Part shown: piece by piece, positions 44,064 to 55,405 of the stretch
Position numbering within the stretch: the first letter of the stretch is position 1
Layout of the letters: every line of letters begins with the position of its first letter
Assembly (NCBI RefSeq): GCF_007859735.1
Contig: NZ_SIHI01000001.1
Span: 2,012,119 to 2,076,118 of the forward strand
Length of the DNA: 64,000 bases
Reading direction: 5' to 3'
From: Thalassoglobus neptunius
Lineage (GTDB): Bacteria > Planctomycetota > Planctomycetia > Planctomycetales > Planctomycetaceae
Translations under genes and position numbers: made by a program
Notes under the pieces: model-generated
Told to the model about the DNA's origin: nothing
Seen by the model: only the letters and a program-made list of their open reading frames with translations
Database searches by the model: none

Positions 44064-45839
44064 ATGGTTTCCGAACCGTCACGCCAATACACCGTTCTTG
44101 CACGCCGATTTCGTCCGCAATCGTTTGATCAGGTTGTGGGACAGGAGCACGTGGGACAGGCCATTCGCAACGCGATTCGAATGGGACGCGTCGCGCATGC
44201 CTATCTCTTTACGGGAGCCCGCGGAGTCGGAAAGACGTCGACAGCGAGAATTTTCGCGAAAGCGTTGAACTGTCCGAACGCTGTCGACGGAGTTCCCTGC
44301 AATGACTGCGATGTCTGCAAAAGTATCGGAGAAGGGACGGACGTTGATGTTCTGGAAATCGACGGTGCGTCGAATCGCCGAATCGATGACATTCGCGAGC
44401 TTCGTTCCAATGTGAACGTCAAGTCGATGCGGTCAAAGTCGAAGGTTTACATCATCGACGAAGTTCACATGTTGACAAAGGAGGCCTTCAATGCCCTTTT
44501 GAAGACGCTGGAGGAACCGCCTCCGAATGTGAAATTCATCTTCTGTACGACCGAACCGAACAAGGTTCCCGACACGATTCTTTCGAGGTGTCAGCGATTC
44601 GATTTCGGGACGATTGACGAATCAAGCATCGCGGGACGGCTGCGACAGATTGCGGAGGCGGAGGGAAAGAACGTCGACGATGAAGCGATTGATCTTGTCG
44701 CCCGGCGAGCGGCGGGTTCGATGCGGGACAGCCAGTCGTTGTTCGATCAGCTACTCGCTTTCGGCGGAGAAGAAATTACTGCGGAGGACGTCCATCAGTT
44801 GATGGGAACGGCTCCCGATCAGCGGCTCGTTGATCTCGTTGACGGGATGATTAACCGCGACACGCAAGGTGTTTTGACGATCGTCGATGATGCACTGCTT
44901 CAAGGCGTTCAGATCGGCAGCCTCAGTGATCAACTTCTGGCGTATTTTCGCGATCTTCTCATCACGGTCGCTGGAGCGTCGACTGTTTCGCTGTCGTCCG
45001 TCTCTGAGGCGACTCGTCCGGTCCTGGTTGAGCAATCGAAGAAGTGGGGGCTTGAGACGATCACCGCTGCGATGCAGATCATCGCGGAAACGAAGTCAAA
45101 AATGCAGCGAGTCAATCACGGGCGAGCACTTCTGGAACTTGCTGTGATTCGAGTTGCGATGCTTGAAGATTTGACCTCCATCGCTGCTCTGGCGAAACAA
45201 GTGGCATCGGGAACCGCTGTTTCGGCTCAGCCTTCAGAGCGACGATCTTCTGGACCAGTTTCCCGGGCGATTTCTTCCTCGCAACGCGAGCAGAATTCAA
45301 AAAAAAACGGTAGTTCTCCGGAAAAACCGGTAAGTTCCTCGACATCAGGGGAGTCAGACCCAGAACCGAGCACTTCGGACGGGCCTCTGTTGAAGTTGTC
45401 TGAGGAAACCTTAGATCAGACGTGGGAAGAGGTTATGGAGAATCTTCCCGAGAGGCTTCGGAATCATCTCAAGAATGCTGTGTCAATAGCAATTTCTGGG
45501 CCAAATGTTCTGGAAGTTTTGTTCCCAAACAGCTATCTTTTCAGCAAGAGTTATTGTGAGCGAGCAGAACCGCTGAAGAAGTTAGGCGAAGTCGTTCTGG
45601 CTCTCACTGGGGAAAGCGTCACGTTTCAGTTTCAGGTCGACCGTTCAGCAAAGGTTGAACCACCGAAGCCGAAGAAGGTCGCAGCCCCCCACTTTACTGA
45701 GCGACGCAATCCTGCCGTGGTCGATGATGATGAATTCGTCCAGGCGGCTGTAAGCATGTTTGGTGGTCAAGTCGTTGAAGTTCGCCCGGTCTTCACCAAG
45801 GTCGCGGAGGACTTAACGGAAGGAGAGATGGATGTTTAA
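44064..45839 (+). CDS. dnaX: DNA polymerase III subunit gamma/tau
   Basis: 591 residues. The clamp-loader ATPase has Walker [10 protein letters not shown] (near residue 51), the four-Cys zinc module (CPN…CNDCDVCKS), Walker B IIDEVHML and the sensor region [10 protein letters not shown]. Domain III follows, then a low-complexity linker rich in Ser/Lys/Glu (near residues 385-450) and a tau-like C-terminus. It loads the beta clamp on replicating DNA. Overlaps ybaB by 8 bp and begins the classical dnaX-ybaB-recR set. Confidence 0.96.
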   Translation: MVSEPSRQYTVLARRFRPQSFDQVVGQEHVGQAIRNAIRMGRVAHAYLFTGARGVGKTSTARIFAKALNCPNAVDGVPCNDCDVCKSIGEGTDVDVLEIDGASNRRIDDIRELRSNVNVKSMRSKSKVYIIDEVHMLTKEAFNALLKTLEEPPPNVKFIFCTTEPNKVPDTILSRCQRFDFGTIDESSIAGRLRQIAEAEGKNVDDEAIDLVARRAAGSMRDSQSLFDQLLAFGGEEITAEDVHQLMGTAPDQRLVDLVDGMINRDTQGVLTIVDDALLQGVQIGSLSDQLLAYFRDLLITVAGASTVSLSSVSEATRPVLVEQSKKWGLETITAAMQIIAETKSKMQRVNHGRALLELAVIRVAMLEDLTSIAALAKQVASGTAVSAQPSERRSSGPVSRAISSSQREQNSKKNGSSPEKPVSSSTSGESDPEPSTSDGPLLKLSEETLDQTWEEVMENLPERLRNHLKNAVSIAISGPNVLEVLFPNSYLFSKSYCERAEPLKKLGEVVLALTGESVTFQFQVDRSAKVEPPKPKKVAAPHFTERRNPAVVDDDEFVQAAVSMFGGQVVEVRPVFTKVAEDLTEGEMDV

Positions 45840-46188
45840 AGGTCTTTCGAATCTGGCAAGCCTGATGGCCAATGCCGGACAGCTTCAGGAGCAGGCAGAA
45901 GAAATGCAGGCCCGTCTGCGCGAACGTCGCGTGGAGGCAAACGCGGGCGGAGGAATGGTTCGCGTCGAAATGAGTGGCGACCAGAAGGTCACTTCCATTC
46001 AGATCGAGCAGACGTTGTTCGATTCCGGCGACAAGGAGATGCTGGAAGATCTCGTTCTTTCAGCTACGAACCAGGCGCTCGACCTCGCCAAGCAGGCAGC
46101 TGCTGAAGAGATGTCTGGAATGGCAAGCGGTCTGGGAATTCCCGGGCTTGGCGACGCGTTGGCCAAATTTGGAAATGGCAACACATAA
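45832..46188 (+). CDS. ybaB: YbaB/EbfC nucleoid-associated protein
   Basis: 118 residues. The N-terminal helix (ASLMANAGQLQEQAEEMQ), the central strand pair (VEANAGGGMVRVEMSGDQ) and the C-terminal helix (DLVLSATNQALDLAKQ) fit the family exactly. It is usually a dimer that binds DNA without strict sequence preference. Coupled to dnaX by overlap. Confidence 0.94.
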   Translation: MFKGLSNLASLMANAGQLQEQAEEMQARLRERRVEANAGGGMVRVEMSGDQKVTSIQIEQTLFDSGDKEMLEDLVLSATNQALDLAKQAAAEEMSGMASGLGIPGLGDALAKFGNGNT

Positions 46189-46316
46189 AATGGATTCACA
46201 ATTCCGACTCAATTCACTAACCGAAGGAACGTTTCAGATGAGTACGAACGTTCTATTCTGTCGGAGAATACAAACACTCGAACTATTTCCCGTGTCGATT
46301 CAACCGCTTCAATCAT

Positions 46317-46943
46317 ATGCCAGCACGACAAACTGACGCCGCCCAGCATCCATTCGGTGCCGCTGTCGGTCGACTGGTTGAAGAGTTTGGACGACTTCCC
46401 GGCATCGGACGGAAGACCGCAGAACGGTTAGCCAATCACATTCTGAGTTGTTCTAAAGCCGATGCTGTCGCACTGGCTGATGCAATCCGTCAAGTGAAGG
46501 AATCGATCAGGCGATGCAACGTCTGCTTCAATCTGACGGAGCAGGAGGTCTGTTCCATCTGTCGCGATCCTCGTCGTGACCGTCAGATTGTTTGTGTCGT
46601 TGAACAACCCAAGGATGTCAGTGCACTGGAAGCTGCCGCAGCGTTTCAGGGCACGTATCATGTTCTTGGGGGAAGGATTGCCCCGCTGGAAGGAGTGGGA
46701 CCGGAAGATCTGACAATTGGTCAGTTGGTTCGCCGTGTGAAACAAGACGGAGTCACGGAGTTGATCATGGCAACAAATCCGACGTTGGAAGGTGACGGGA
46801 CGGCGCTGTTCGTGACCAACCTTCTCGAGGACTTGCCAGTTCAAGTCACAAGGCTTGCCCGTGGAATCGCCACCGGGAGCGTTCTGGAATTTGCCAACAA
46901 GGAGATGTTGGCCGATGCGATGCGAGGGAGGCAGCAGTTTTAA
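46317..46943 (+). CDS. recR: Recombination protein RecR
   Basis: 208 residues, complete. The helix-hairpin-helix ([20 protein letters not shown]), a four-Cys zinc finger ([16 protein letters not shown]), the Toprim domain ([15 protein letters not shown]) and the C-terminal Walker-B-like turn ([16 protein letters not shown]) are all present. It works with RecO and RecF to load RecA at gaps. The gap to ybaB is 128 bp, so a separate promoter is possible. Confidence 0.96.
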   Translation: MPARQTDAAQHPFGAAVGRLVEEFGRLPGIGRKTAERLANHILSCSKADAVALADAIRQVKESIRRCNVCFNLTEQEVCSICRDPRRDRQIVCVVEQPKDVSALEAAAAFQGTYHVLGGRIAPLEGVGPEDLTIGQLVRRVKQDGVTELIMATNPTLEGDGTALFVTNLLEDLPVQVTRLARGIATGSVLEFANKEMLADAMRGRQQF

Positions 46944-47022
46944 TTCCCCCTTTTGGTCGATCGAACTCTCAATTTTTGTAGCAGTTGTCATCTTAAATCT
47001 GTGATTGATTCTCAACGTCGTA

Positions 47023-47045
47023 ACAAACTGACGTATTAAGTTTGT
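47023..47045. promoter_or_regulatory. Small inverted repeat upstream of rpoN
   Basis: acaaact (47023-47029) and agtttgt (47039-47045), perfect over 7 bp with a 9-nt spacer, 33 bases before the rpoN ATG. It could be an operator or chance. Confidence 0.3.
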
Positions 47046-47077
47046 GATTCAAACTTTCGCTTTCTGAAGATCTGAAC

Positions 47078-48556
<1,479 letters not shown>

Positions 48557-48591
48557 TTGAGCTTCGCTGCAGCAACTCGAGAAACAGCTCT

Positions 48592-49626
48592 TTAGACGCT
48601 CTCAAGAATTTGGCAGAGATAATCCTGTTGCCGCTGAGAGACGGGAATCGCTTGGTCTTCTTGTGGAAGTGCAGGGATCAGGCGTTGAACGATGGCGTTC
48701 GCGAGCTCATCAACTCCGTCTCCGTTCTGTGCGGAGATCGAAAGTCCGCTCTGGATATCTTTAGAACTGGGAAGTAAATCGGTCTTGTTCCACACGACAA
48801 GTGGCTCGGATTGATGTGAGATCAGAGACTCGTCCGCTTTGGTCATTCCGGATGTGGCATCCATGACGATGATTGCGAGATCAGCTTGCTCGATGACTTT
48901 CTGAGCCTTCTCAACTCCGAGTGCTTCGAGTTCGTCCGATGTTTCCCGGAGGCCAGCGGTGTCCGCAAATTCGATCGGCCATCCCTCCAAAGCTGTTGAA
49001 GCAGTGACGACATCACGAGTGGTCCCGGGCTGATCGAAAACGACGGATCGACCATAACCGACGAGCGCGTTCATGAGAGTCGACTTCCCAACGTTCGGAT
49101 GACCACAAAGCACAACTTTCCAGGGTTGAGTCAGGTGGAGACCAAAGTTGGACCATTGCAGTATTGATTGAACGGTTTGCTTGAGTTCGTTCGCTGAGAG
49201 CTGTTCGAGTTGTTGTATCGCGGCAGGGAAAGAGAGTCGTTGGCGAAGCAGCCAGTGCGCTGTTCGACGTGTTGTTGCGAGCTGTAGAAGCTGATCGATT
49301 TCCTCTTCGAACGATCGTTCACTCGGCGGGGGAACGACATGTTCCTTGATACCGGATTGAACCAGTTGCTCGGCGATTCGGTGGACGGCGATATGTCCTC
49401 CGTGGCAGTGAATCTCCGCGGTCGATGCAGATGTTCGAACGATGACAAGGTCTTCTTCGTCCCAGGTGCCGTATGCAATTCTATCGACCGGCTGATCCTG
49501 GACGGTCTTGCGATTCGCAGCGACAAAGAAGCGGTTGAGGACGTCCAGATCGCCAGTGACCTGGAGCGACGCGACAGCTCCTCGGCCCTCGGGGGTCAGA
49601 ATTTGAAACGTTGATTCTTCACGCAT
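48592..49626 (-). CDS. MnmE-like GTPase lacking the C-terminal cysteine motif
   Basis: 344 residues from ATG (MREESTF); an upstream ATG at 49656 overlaps coaX. An MnmE-like N domain (STFQILTPEGRGAVASL, EIHCHGG) is followed by a helical part and a G domain with GHPNVGKST, TTRD, DTAGLRE and NKTD. Canonical MnmE is about 450 residues and ends in a C-x-G-K/R motif needed for tRNA uridine modification; that end is missing here. It may be a shortened paralogue with another job. It starts next to the coaX stop, in a four-gene minus-strand run. Confidence 0.8.
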   Translation of the reverse strand: MREESTFQILTPEGRGAVASLQVTGDLDVLNRFFVAANRKTVQDQPVDRIAYGTWDEEDLVIVRTSASTAEIHCHGGHIAVHRIAEQLVQSGIKEHVVPPPSERSFEEEIDQLLQLATTRRTAHWLLRQRLSFPAAIQQLEQLSANELKQTVQSILQWSNFGLHLTQPWKVVLCGHPNVGKSTLMNALVGYGRSVVFDQPGTTRDVVTASTALEGWPIEFADTAGLRETSDELEALGVEKAQKVIEQADLAIIVMDATSGMTKADESLISHQSEPLVVWNKTDLLPSSKDIQSGLSISAQNGDGVDELANAIVQRLIPALPQEDQAIPVSQRQQDYLCQILESV

Positions 49627-49627
49627 A

Positions 49628-50437
49628 CTACGGAGTGGATTCACTGGACTCGTCATGACTTGGTGAAAGCTGCGAAGCTGATATTACGATCCCGATCAAC
49701 GAAAGGTCCGGATGGCAGATGGCTTCAGGAAAGTAGGGTTCGAGGATCGGAAGTGCTCCTCCGGTGAGGAAGAGTTGCGGTTCACCGGTCAGTTCGGATT
49801 GAACTCGACTCACGACTTCGCGAATGGCTCCCAGGTGTCCCCAGAAAAGTCCGCTCGACATCGCGTCTTCGGTATTTCGTCCAATTGCAGTGGGTGTTTT
49901 CTTCAAGAACTGTCGAGCATCGACGAGTGGAAGTGTCGTCGTGAGTTCATGGAGTGCTTTCACTCCCATGAGAATCCCGGGCAGAATCGCTCCCCCGAGG
50001 AATGTTCCATCTTCGCTCACAGCATCGACCGTCGCAGCTGTTCCCGAATCGATGATGATCTTTGAAGTGGGACGTTCTTGAAAGAGGCGAGCTGCCACAG
50101 CATTGAACAATCGGTCTGCCCCAACTTTTTCGGGAGCGTCGACGTTCACCTCAATCGGGATCTGTGACTTGCTCGTCAGCAGGCGAGGACGGGGCGCGTC
50201 TTGCGGCCATTGCTTCTCAAGCTGTTCGATCATTTTCCGGTTGGATCCGGTCAACGCAATGACCGAAAGATCTGGAGAGGCGAACCATTCTGCAAGGTCT
50301 GACCAGGGGATTGCTTTGGTATTGAAAATCGAAAGTGTCATCAGGCATTCGGGCAATTGGTCGTTCCCTTGAAGCTGAAACATTCCGATCTTGGTCCGCG
50401 TGTGACCGACGTCAAACACGATGAGTGTTTGCGACAT
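49628..50437 (-). CDS. coaX: Type III pantothenate kinase
   Basis: 269 residues from ATG (MSQTLIVFDVGHTRTK), overlapping the sirtuin stop by one base (TAATG). The acetate-kinase-fold motifs are D-x-G-x-T in FDVGHTRT, GADRLFNAVA, and IDSGTAATVD, with GAILPGI. It phosphorylates pantothenate in the first step of CoA synthesis. The longer frame upstream is an unneeded extension inside the sirtuin gene. Confidence 0.93.
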   Translation of the reverse strand: MSQTLIVFDVGHTRTKIGMFQLQGNDQLPECLMTLSIFNTKAIPWSDLAEWFASPDLSVIALTGSNRKMIEQLEKQWPQDAPRPRLLTSKSQIPIEVNVDAPEKVGADRLFNAVAARLFQERPTSKIIIDSGTAATVDAVSEDGTFLGGAILPGILMGVKALHELTTTLPLVDARQFLKKTPTAIGRNTEDAMSSGLFWGHLGAIREVVSRVQSELTGEPQLFLTGGALPILEPYFPEAICHPDLSLIGIVISASQLSPSHDESSESTP

Positions 50438-51279
50438 TATTCTTCCTCGCTGTTGCCGTGATTGGTCATTAATTGCAGCAACTCTGGAAGAACGCATTCG
50501 GCGTGGTCGCGAATCCACAAGCCTCTTCCTCCACATTCCGGGTCGATGTAGACCACTTCGGCTCCACTTTCTCGAGCAATTGAAATCAAATCGCTTGCGG
50601 GCCTGACGGTCTGTGATGTCCCCACGGCAATGAATAAGTCGCACGATTCGGTCGATTCGATCGCGAGGCTCCAGTCGGGTTCGCGAAGTTGATCTCCAAA
50701 GAGGACGACGTTGGGATGGGTGACTCCCTCGCTGGAGACTTCAAAGATTGGCTTCAATGCCCGCATGACGGAGGGGAAGCTCCAGAGTTGCTTCTGGCTT
50801 TGACGCAAACCGTCGACCACCTCCGCGACTTCGCTGCGCGTGACGTGACGAATGACTTCTCCACTCGGGGTTTGAACGATTTCGAAGAGAGTTCCGTGCA
50901 GCTCATAGACATCAATGGCGCTGGCGTCCTGCTGGAGTCCATCGATGTTTTGAGTGATGACTGTCATCTTCGCGATGGACTGCAATTCCGTGATCGCTAG
51001 ATGGGCCGGGTTGGGCTGTGCGGTTGCGATTGGCTCGAGGACGGAGATGAGAAACTCCGCGAACCTCGCTGGTTGCAGTGTGGCTGTTCGAAGCAGACCA
51101 GCCCAGTTGGCAAAATCCTCAGGGGGAAATCGCGCCCAGAGCCCGTCCATGTCTCTGAACGTTGAGATGCCGCTGGCGGTCCCGACTCCGGCGCCTGTGA
51201 AGATCACACCTCTTTTAGATCTCGAAACGAGGTCTGCGAGTTGACGTAGAGGTTCAGGAGAGGAGACAGAGAGCGTCAT
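50437..51279 (-). CDS. SIR2-type NAD-dependent deacylase without zinc cysteines
   Basis: 280 residues. The NAD-binding core is clear: FTGAGVGTASGISTFRD, TQNIDGL with the catalytic His in YELHG, and VVLFGDQLREP, GTSQTVRPA. The two CxxC pairs that normally hold structural zinc are not present between the catalytic His and VVLFGD. Catalysis may be retained since zinc is structural, but stability must come from elsewhere. Coupled to the gene at 51276 (ATGA overlap) and to coaX. Confidence 0.88.
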   Translation of the reverse strand: MTLSVSSPEPLRQLADLVSRSKRGVIFTGAGVGTASGISTFRDMDGLWARFPPEDFANWAGLLRTATLQPARFAEFLISVLEPIATAQPNPAHLAITELQSIAKMTVITQNIDGLQQDASAIDVYELHGTLFEIVQTPSGEVIRHVTRSEVAEVVDGLRQSQKQLWSFPSVMRALKPIFEVSSEGVTHPNVVLFGDQLREPDWSLAIESTESCDLFIAVGTSQTVRPASDLISIARESGAEVVYIDPECGGRGLWIRDHAECVLPELLQLMTNHGNSEEE

Positions 51280-51722
51280 GAAGGGAATCTGTTTTCGATC
51301 TGCTGGCGATAGTAAGGATGATTCGGACCGAACGCTTCCATCTCAAACGGATTGTCATAATAGGGGTGCTTCCCTTTGCACCACATCATCAAAGAATAAT
51401 ACGCGTACATCGGAAGGAACATGGGGCCCCATCGCTCGTATTGACGAATGTGAATGTGCTCATGCTCTCTGCAGAAATCGAGTGATGCTTCTGACCGTCC
51501 CCAAATGACATGTCCAAGTGTCATCGCTGCGGCGGAGACCGGGGTCCGTTCGAGGATCCATGTGATCAGCCCGCCATAACATTCGATGGCGCCGCTTCGA
51601 AATCTTGCTCGCGTCCCGAAAGGGACCCCCGCCAGTGCCACAATCGATGCAACGAGCGTGGTGGGAGACGCCCAAATAATCCGGAGGAGGACGATTGTGA
51701 CTCGAATCATCTCTGGTCGCAT
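51276..51722 (-). CDS. Small membrane-associated metalloprotease-like protein
   Basis: 148 residues. One hydrophobic N-terminal stretch (IRVTIVLLRIIWASP and VASIVALAG). A zinc-type HExxH is read in CREHEHIHIRQYERWGP, and the third ligand could be Glu in NPFEMEAFG, a pattern known in uncharacterised bacterial proteins. The activity is unproven. It starts a minus-strand run with sirtuin, coaX and MnmE-like genes by ATGA overlap. Confidence 0.7.
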   Translation of the reverse strand: MRPEMIRVTIVLLRIIWASPTTLVASIVALAGVPFGTRARFRSGAIECYGGLITWILERTPVSAAAMTLGHVIWGRSEASLDFCREHEHIHIRQYERWGPMFLPMYAYYSLMMWCKGKHPYYDNPFEMEAFGPNHPYYRQQIENRFPS

Positions 51723-51916
51723 CTTTCGCGAGTCTCGTATAGACTCTGGTTTCGATCGTTCCGGTCCTGATCGCCGTGGAAAATCGCATGTGGAAGCCAG
51801 ATCCTGCCCCTGAATTCAGGGAACGATGACAGGAATGCTTCTTCCTGAGACATGCACGAACCGGAACTGCCTTATTATTGCTGAATGTTGACTTGTGGTG
51901 AATGGAGAACTTCGGA

Positions 51917-53434
51917 ATGGATCGTCAAGCTCCCGAATATATTGAATTGGTGGCGCAACTGAGAGAGCTGGCCACACTTCGTTCCTGTGGGGCAGTTCTC
52001 GGCTGGGATGAGCAAACAAACCTTCCGCCGAACGGAGCCGAACACCGTGCGAACCAACTCTCTTTGCTGGCGGGTTTGTCACACGACCGGGCGACCGATC
52101 CAAAGCTGGGAGAGTTGATTGAGAAACTCTCCGAACAAGTCGGCGAGGGGAATGAAGATAGCGTCGAAGCTGCCAATGTCCGTGATGCGAAACGAGCGTA
52201 TTCCCGATCGGTCAAGCTTCCCAGAAATCTGGTGAAAGAGCTCTCGCGAACCGCCACATTGTCGCAACAGGCATGGGTGGAGGCACGAGCCAAAAAAGAC
52301 TTCGCAGCCTTTCAACCGTGGCTGGAGAAAGTTGTTCAACTCAAACGCGAAGAAGCCGACGCACTTGGAAGTCCAACCGGCGTCAAGTACGACGCTCTGA
52401 TTGAAGATTATGAACCGGGGGCGACTGCTGCCCAGATTCAGGAAGTCTTTGCACCACTTCGAGAAGAACTCGTCAAGCTGGTCGCTGGGATTCAAGCGTC
52501 TGACAGGAAACCCGATGTCGGCATTCTCGAGCGTTCCTATCCGATTGCGGATCAGGAAACTTTCGGTCGTTCTGCAGCGACTGCGATCGGTTTCGATTTT
52601 ACGTCCGGACGACTCGACATCGCCGCGCATCCGTTTTGTTCAGGGATCGGTCCCGGCGACTGTCGGTTGACGACGCGCTATGATGAACATCATTTTCCCG
52701 GTGCGTTTTTCGGGACTCTGCATGAGGCTGGGCACGGGATCTACGAACAGGGACTGAATGCCGAACAGTTTGGTCTCGCTTGCGGTGAAGCATGTTCTCT
52801 TGGAATTCATGAGTCGCAGTCGCGAATGTGGGAGAATCTGGTCGGTCGAAGTCGCGCATTTTGGGATCACTTTTATCCCGAGGCTCAGAGAACATTTCCG
52901 GATGCGATCGGAGATTTGCACATCGATGACTTTTGCGCCGCCGTCAACAATGTCGAGCCAAGTTGGATTCGCGTCGAAGCGGATGAGGTGACGTACAACC
53001 TGCACATCATGCTTCGATTCGAACTTGAACAGGCACTGCTCAGTGGTGACCTGGATGTTGCGGATGTTCCAACCGCGTGGAATGAAACGTTCCACGAGTT
53101 CTTCGGGATGACACCGACCGATGATTCACTCGGATGCATGCAGGATGTGCATTGGAGCGCCGGATTGATTGGATATTTCCCAACGTACGCTCTCGGAAAT
53201 ATGTATGCCGCGCAGTTCTTTGACGCCGCGCAGCAGGAACTCGGAAACCTTTCGGAGATGTTCGCACGCGGCGAGTTTGCCCCGTTGAAGAACTGGTTGA
53301 ACGAAAAGATTCACTCGCAGGGACGCCGGTACGATGCACCAAAACTTGTCCAAAAAGTCACCGGGGAATCACTCTCGGCAGCGCCGTTGCTGAATCATCT
53401 CAATACAAAGTTCGGGATGCTGTACGGTTTGTGA
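51917..53434 (+). CDS. M32 family carboxypeptidase (Taq type)
   Basis: 505 residues from ATG (MDRQAPEYIEL), with GGAG nine bases upstream; an earlier ATG at 51902 overlaps that site. The zinc motif HEAGH sits in FGTLHEAGHGIYEQGL, and the M32 blocks FTSGRLDIAAHPFCSG, GIHESQSRMWENLVGRS and YNLHIMLRFELE follow in order. It removes single residues from peptide C-termini in the cytoplasm; there is no signal peptide. It stands divergent from the sirtuin run. Confidence 0.95.
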   Translation: MDRQAPEYIELVAQLRELATLRSCGAVLGWDEQTNLPPNGAEHRANQLSLLAGLSHDRATDPKLGELIEKLSEQVGEGNEDSVEAANVRDAKRAYSRSVKLPRNLVKELSRTATLSQQAWVEARAKKDFAAFQPWLEKVVQLKREEADALGSPTGVKYDALIEDYEPGATAAQIQEVFAPLREELVKLVAGIQASDRKPDVGILERSYPIADQETFGRSAATAIGFDFTSGRLDIAAHPFCSGIGPGDCRLTTRYDEHHFPGAFFGTLHEAGHGIYEQGLNAEQFGLACGEACSLGIHESQSRMWENLVGRSRAFWDHFYPEAQRTFPDAIGDLHIDDFCAAVNNVEPSWIRVEADEVTYNLHIMLRFELEQALLSGDLDVADVPTAWNETFHEFFGMTPTDDSLGCMQDVHWSAGLIGYFPTYALGNMYAAQFFDAAQQELGNLSEMFARGEFAPLKNWLNEKIHSQGRRYDAPKLVQKVTGESLSAAPLLNHLNTKFGMLYGL

Positions 53435-53523
53435 TCAAGAGAACACGTCTGATGATCTCGGCGTGCGAGAATGTCAGTTTGCTGGAAGGTCAGGTCGATG
53501 AAATCTCACTGATCGTTCTGGAC

Positions 53524-55065
53524 TTACTTTGAAATCGCCTTCTTGAGGTACTTCTCTTGCGATTTCGGAATGCGATCGTAGCGAAGTTCTCCTCCGATGA
53601 GTCGCATCAAAGGGCGAGGTTTTCCCGGAGGAATTGCGAAGAGATAGTCATTGGCGGGCTTTTCGAACTCAGGGAATTCTTGCTCGACAGCTTCGAACTT
53701 GGCGAGTAGATCCTTCACGATCTGCGGATGTTTGGCTGCGACGTTGATTTGTTCTCCCGGATCTCTTGAAAGGTCGAAGAGCATCATCTCAGTCGGCGCA
53801 TCGCCTGTCGTTAAGCCGGGGTGTTCTGTTGGTCGGGCTTGTTCAAACGGAGCAAGAAGGATCACCCCGTCCGGACCTCGCGGGTCGATATACTCTTCGA
53901 GTTCTTTCTCACTGAGGTTGTGAAAACGTAACGGACCCGGATTCCGAACGTGAAGCTTCCAGTCACCCGATCGGATCGTGGCAAGTCTTTGTCCCTGCAT
54001 TCCGTAGATTGCATCATGAGGACTCGGAGCGTCCGAATCTTGCAGCATGGGCAGAATGTTGCGCCCGTCGATTGTGCGGTCGGCGGGAACTTCCGCACCA
54101 GTGAGAGCAGCGATGGTCGGGAGGAGATCAATCGTCCCGGCGATTGAAGAGTTTCGCACCTGACCCGGAATTACTCCCGGCATGCGTGCGATGAAAGGAA
54201 CTTTCAATCCTCCCTCCCAAGTCTTTCCTTTCATTCCCCGAAGTCCTCCGGTACATCCTCCGTACCATGGACCATTGTCGGACGTGAAGATGACGAGAGT
54301 CCGTTCATCGAGAGAAAGCTTCTTCAGCGTGTCGAGAAGTCTTCCAACGTCGGAATCGAGTTCGGCGATCACGTCTCCATACAGGTCGTTCGGTGTTTCT
54401 GGAGTGTAATAATCGTCTGAGACCGCCAATGGTTTATGCGGCATGGCATGTGGAAGATAAAGAAAGAACGGTTCCTCCTGGTGCTGCGTGATGAAGTTGA
54501 TGGCACGATCGGTGTATCGCTGAGTGAGAGTCGCCTGCACGACGGGGTACTCAACAACTTCTTCCTGTTCCACTAACTGGACCGGGAACATGTCGTTTGA
54601 ATAAAGGATGCCATAGTACTCATCGAAGCCTTGAGTTCTGGGAAGCCATTCTTCCTGATGACCAAGATGCCACTTGCCATAACAGGCTGTCGCGTACCCT
54701 TTCGCTTGAAGCATTTCCGCGATCGTCACTTCCGATTGAGGCAGCCCGAAGTTGTTCAGTCCTGCATCAGGAGCCGGATTGTTGACCACGGTATGTCGGA
54801 ACGGATACCGCCCGGTGAGAATCGTTGCTCGTGATGGAGCACAGTATGGAGTCGGGACGTAGAAGTTCGTCAGCATCGCCCCTTCGCGTGCCATCTGATC
54901 CAGGTGGGGAGTTGCAAACGGACACTGCTCTGCAAAGCAGTTCACATCTCCGTATCCTAAGTCGTCAGCAAAAATCAGGATGACGTTCGGAGAGCTTTCC
55001 GCGAGACAGATCGTCGGCAGAGAAAGAGTCAGAATCAGCAACTGAAGAGTGAGCGACTTCACCAT
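53524..55065 (-). CDS. Secreted sulfatase, arylsulfatase A-like
   Basis: 513 residues; signal peptide ends at CLA. Formylglycine site CAPSRATILTGRYPFRHT, metal site NVILIFADDLGYGDVN, GKWHLGHQEEWLP, and TSDNGPWYGGCTGGLRGMKG, all typical of the arylsulfatase A branch. The C-terminal end (PANDYLFAIPPGKPRPLMRL) is family-like. A maturase (FGE/anSME) is needed and is not in the window. It stands alone, convergent with the M32 gene. Confidence 0.94.
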   Translation of the reverse strand: MVKSLTLQLLILTLSLPTICLAESSPNVILIFADDLGYGDVNCFAEQCPFATPHLDQMAREGAMLTNFYVPTPYCAPSRATILTGRYPFRHTVVNNPAPDAGLNNFGLPQSEVTIAEMLQAKGYATACYGKWHLGHQEEWLPRTQGFDEYYGILYSNDMFPVQLVEQEEVVEYPVVQATLTQRYTDRAINFITQHQEEPFFLYLPHAMPHKPLAVSDDYYTPETPNDLYGDVIAELDSDVGRLLDTLKKLSLDERTLVIFTSDNGPWYGGCTGGLRGMKGKTWEGGLKVPFIARMPGVIPGQVRNSSIAGTIDLLPTIAALTGAEVPADRTIDGRNILPMLQDSDAPSPHDAIYGMQGQRLATIRSGDWKLHVRNPGPLRFHNLSEKELEEYIDPRGPDGVILLAPFEQARPTEHPGLTTGDAPTEMMLFDLSRDPGEQINVAAKHPQIVKDLLAKFEAVEQEFPEFEKPANDYLFAIPPGKPRPLMRLIGGELRYDRIPKSQEKYLKKAISK

Positions 55066-55405
55066 GCTTCCTTTCGATGTGATCCGAGGATCAGAGAGTG
55101 AGATAGTTTTCGGACGCCCGTCGATCCAATGACTGTTTGGTCATAAGCTGAATTGTGCTGACCCCGCCTGAGACCGAAGACTTCGTTGAAGTGTGTCGCT
55201 GTGGCGGAGAGATTGTCAAACGTGGACACTCCCTGCGTTAAACGACTTCATCGACAAAGTCGTAATTGGATTTGGCACGCGATCAGTGTTCGAGATTGAC
55301 TCCGCCCATTTCGGAACTTAGGCTTTAACTACTGCAGGGAGTTCAACCTCCCGCTTTCCTACCTCAAGTGTCGGTCGCGAAGCCCTCCTGCGATTGACCC
55401 CAGAA
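55066..55405. other. Intergenic region with divergent promoters expected
   Basis: About 340 bp between the sulfatase and the DUF1549/DUF1553 gene, which point apart. A weak inverted pair, ctccctgc (55228-55235) and gcagggag (near 55334-55341), is present, with ttaaa/tttaa next to it. No gene, tRNA or strong promoter hexamer stands out. Confidence 0.4.

Noticed and set aside
50438-50644. 69-residue N-terminal extension of pantothenate kinase
   Set aside because: It lies wholly in the sirtuin gene and the family starts at MSQTLIVFD.
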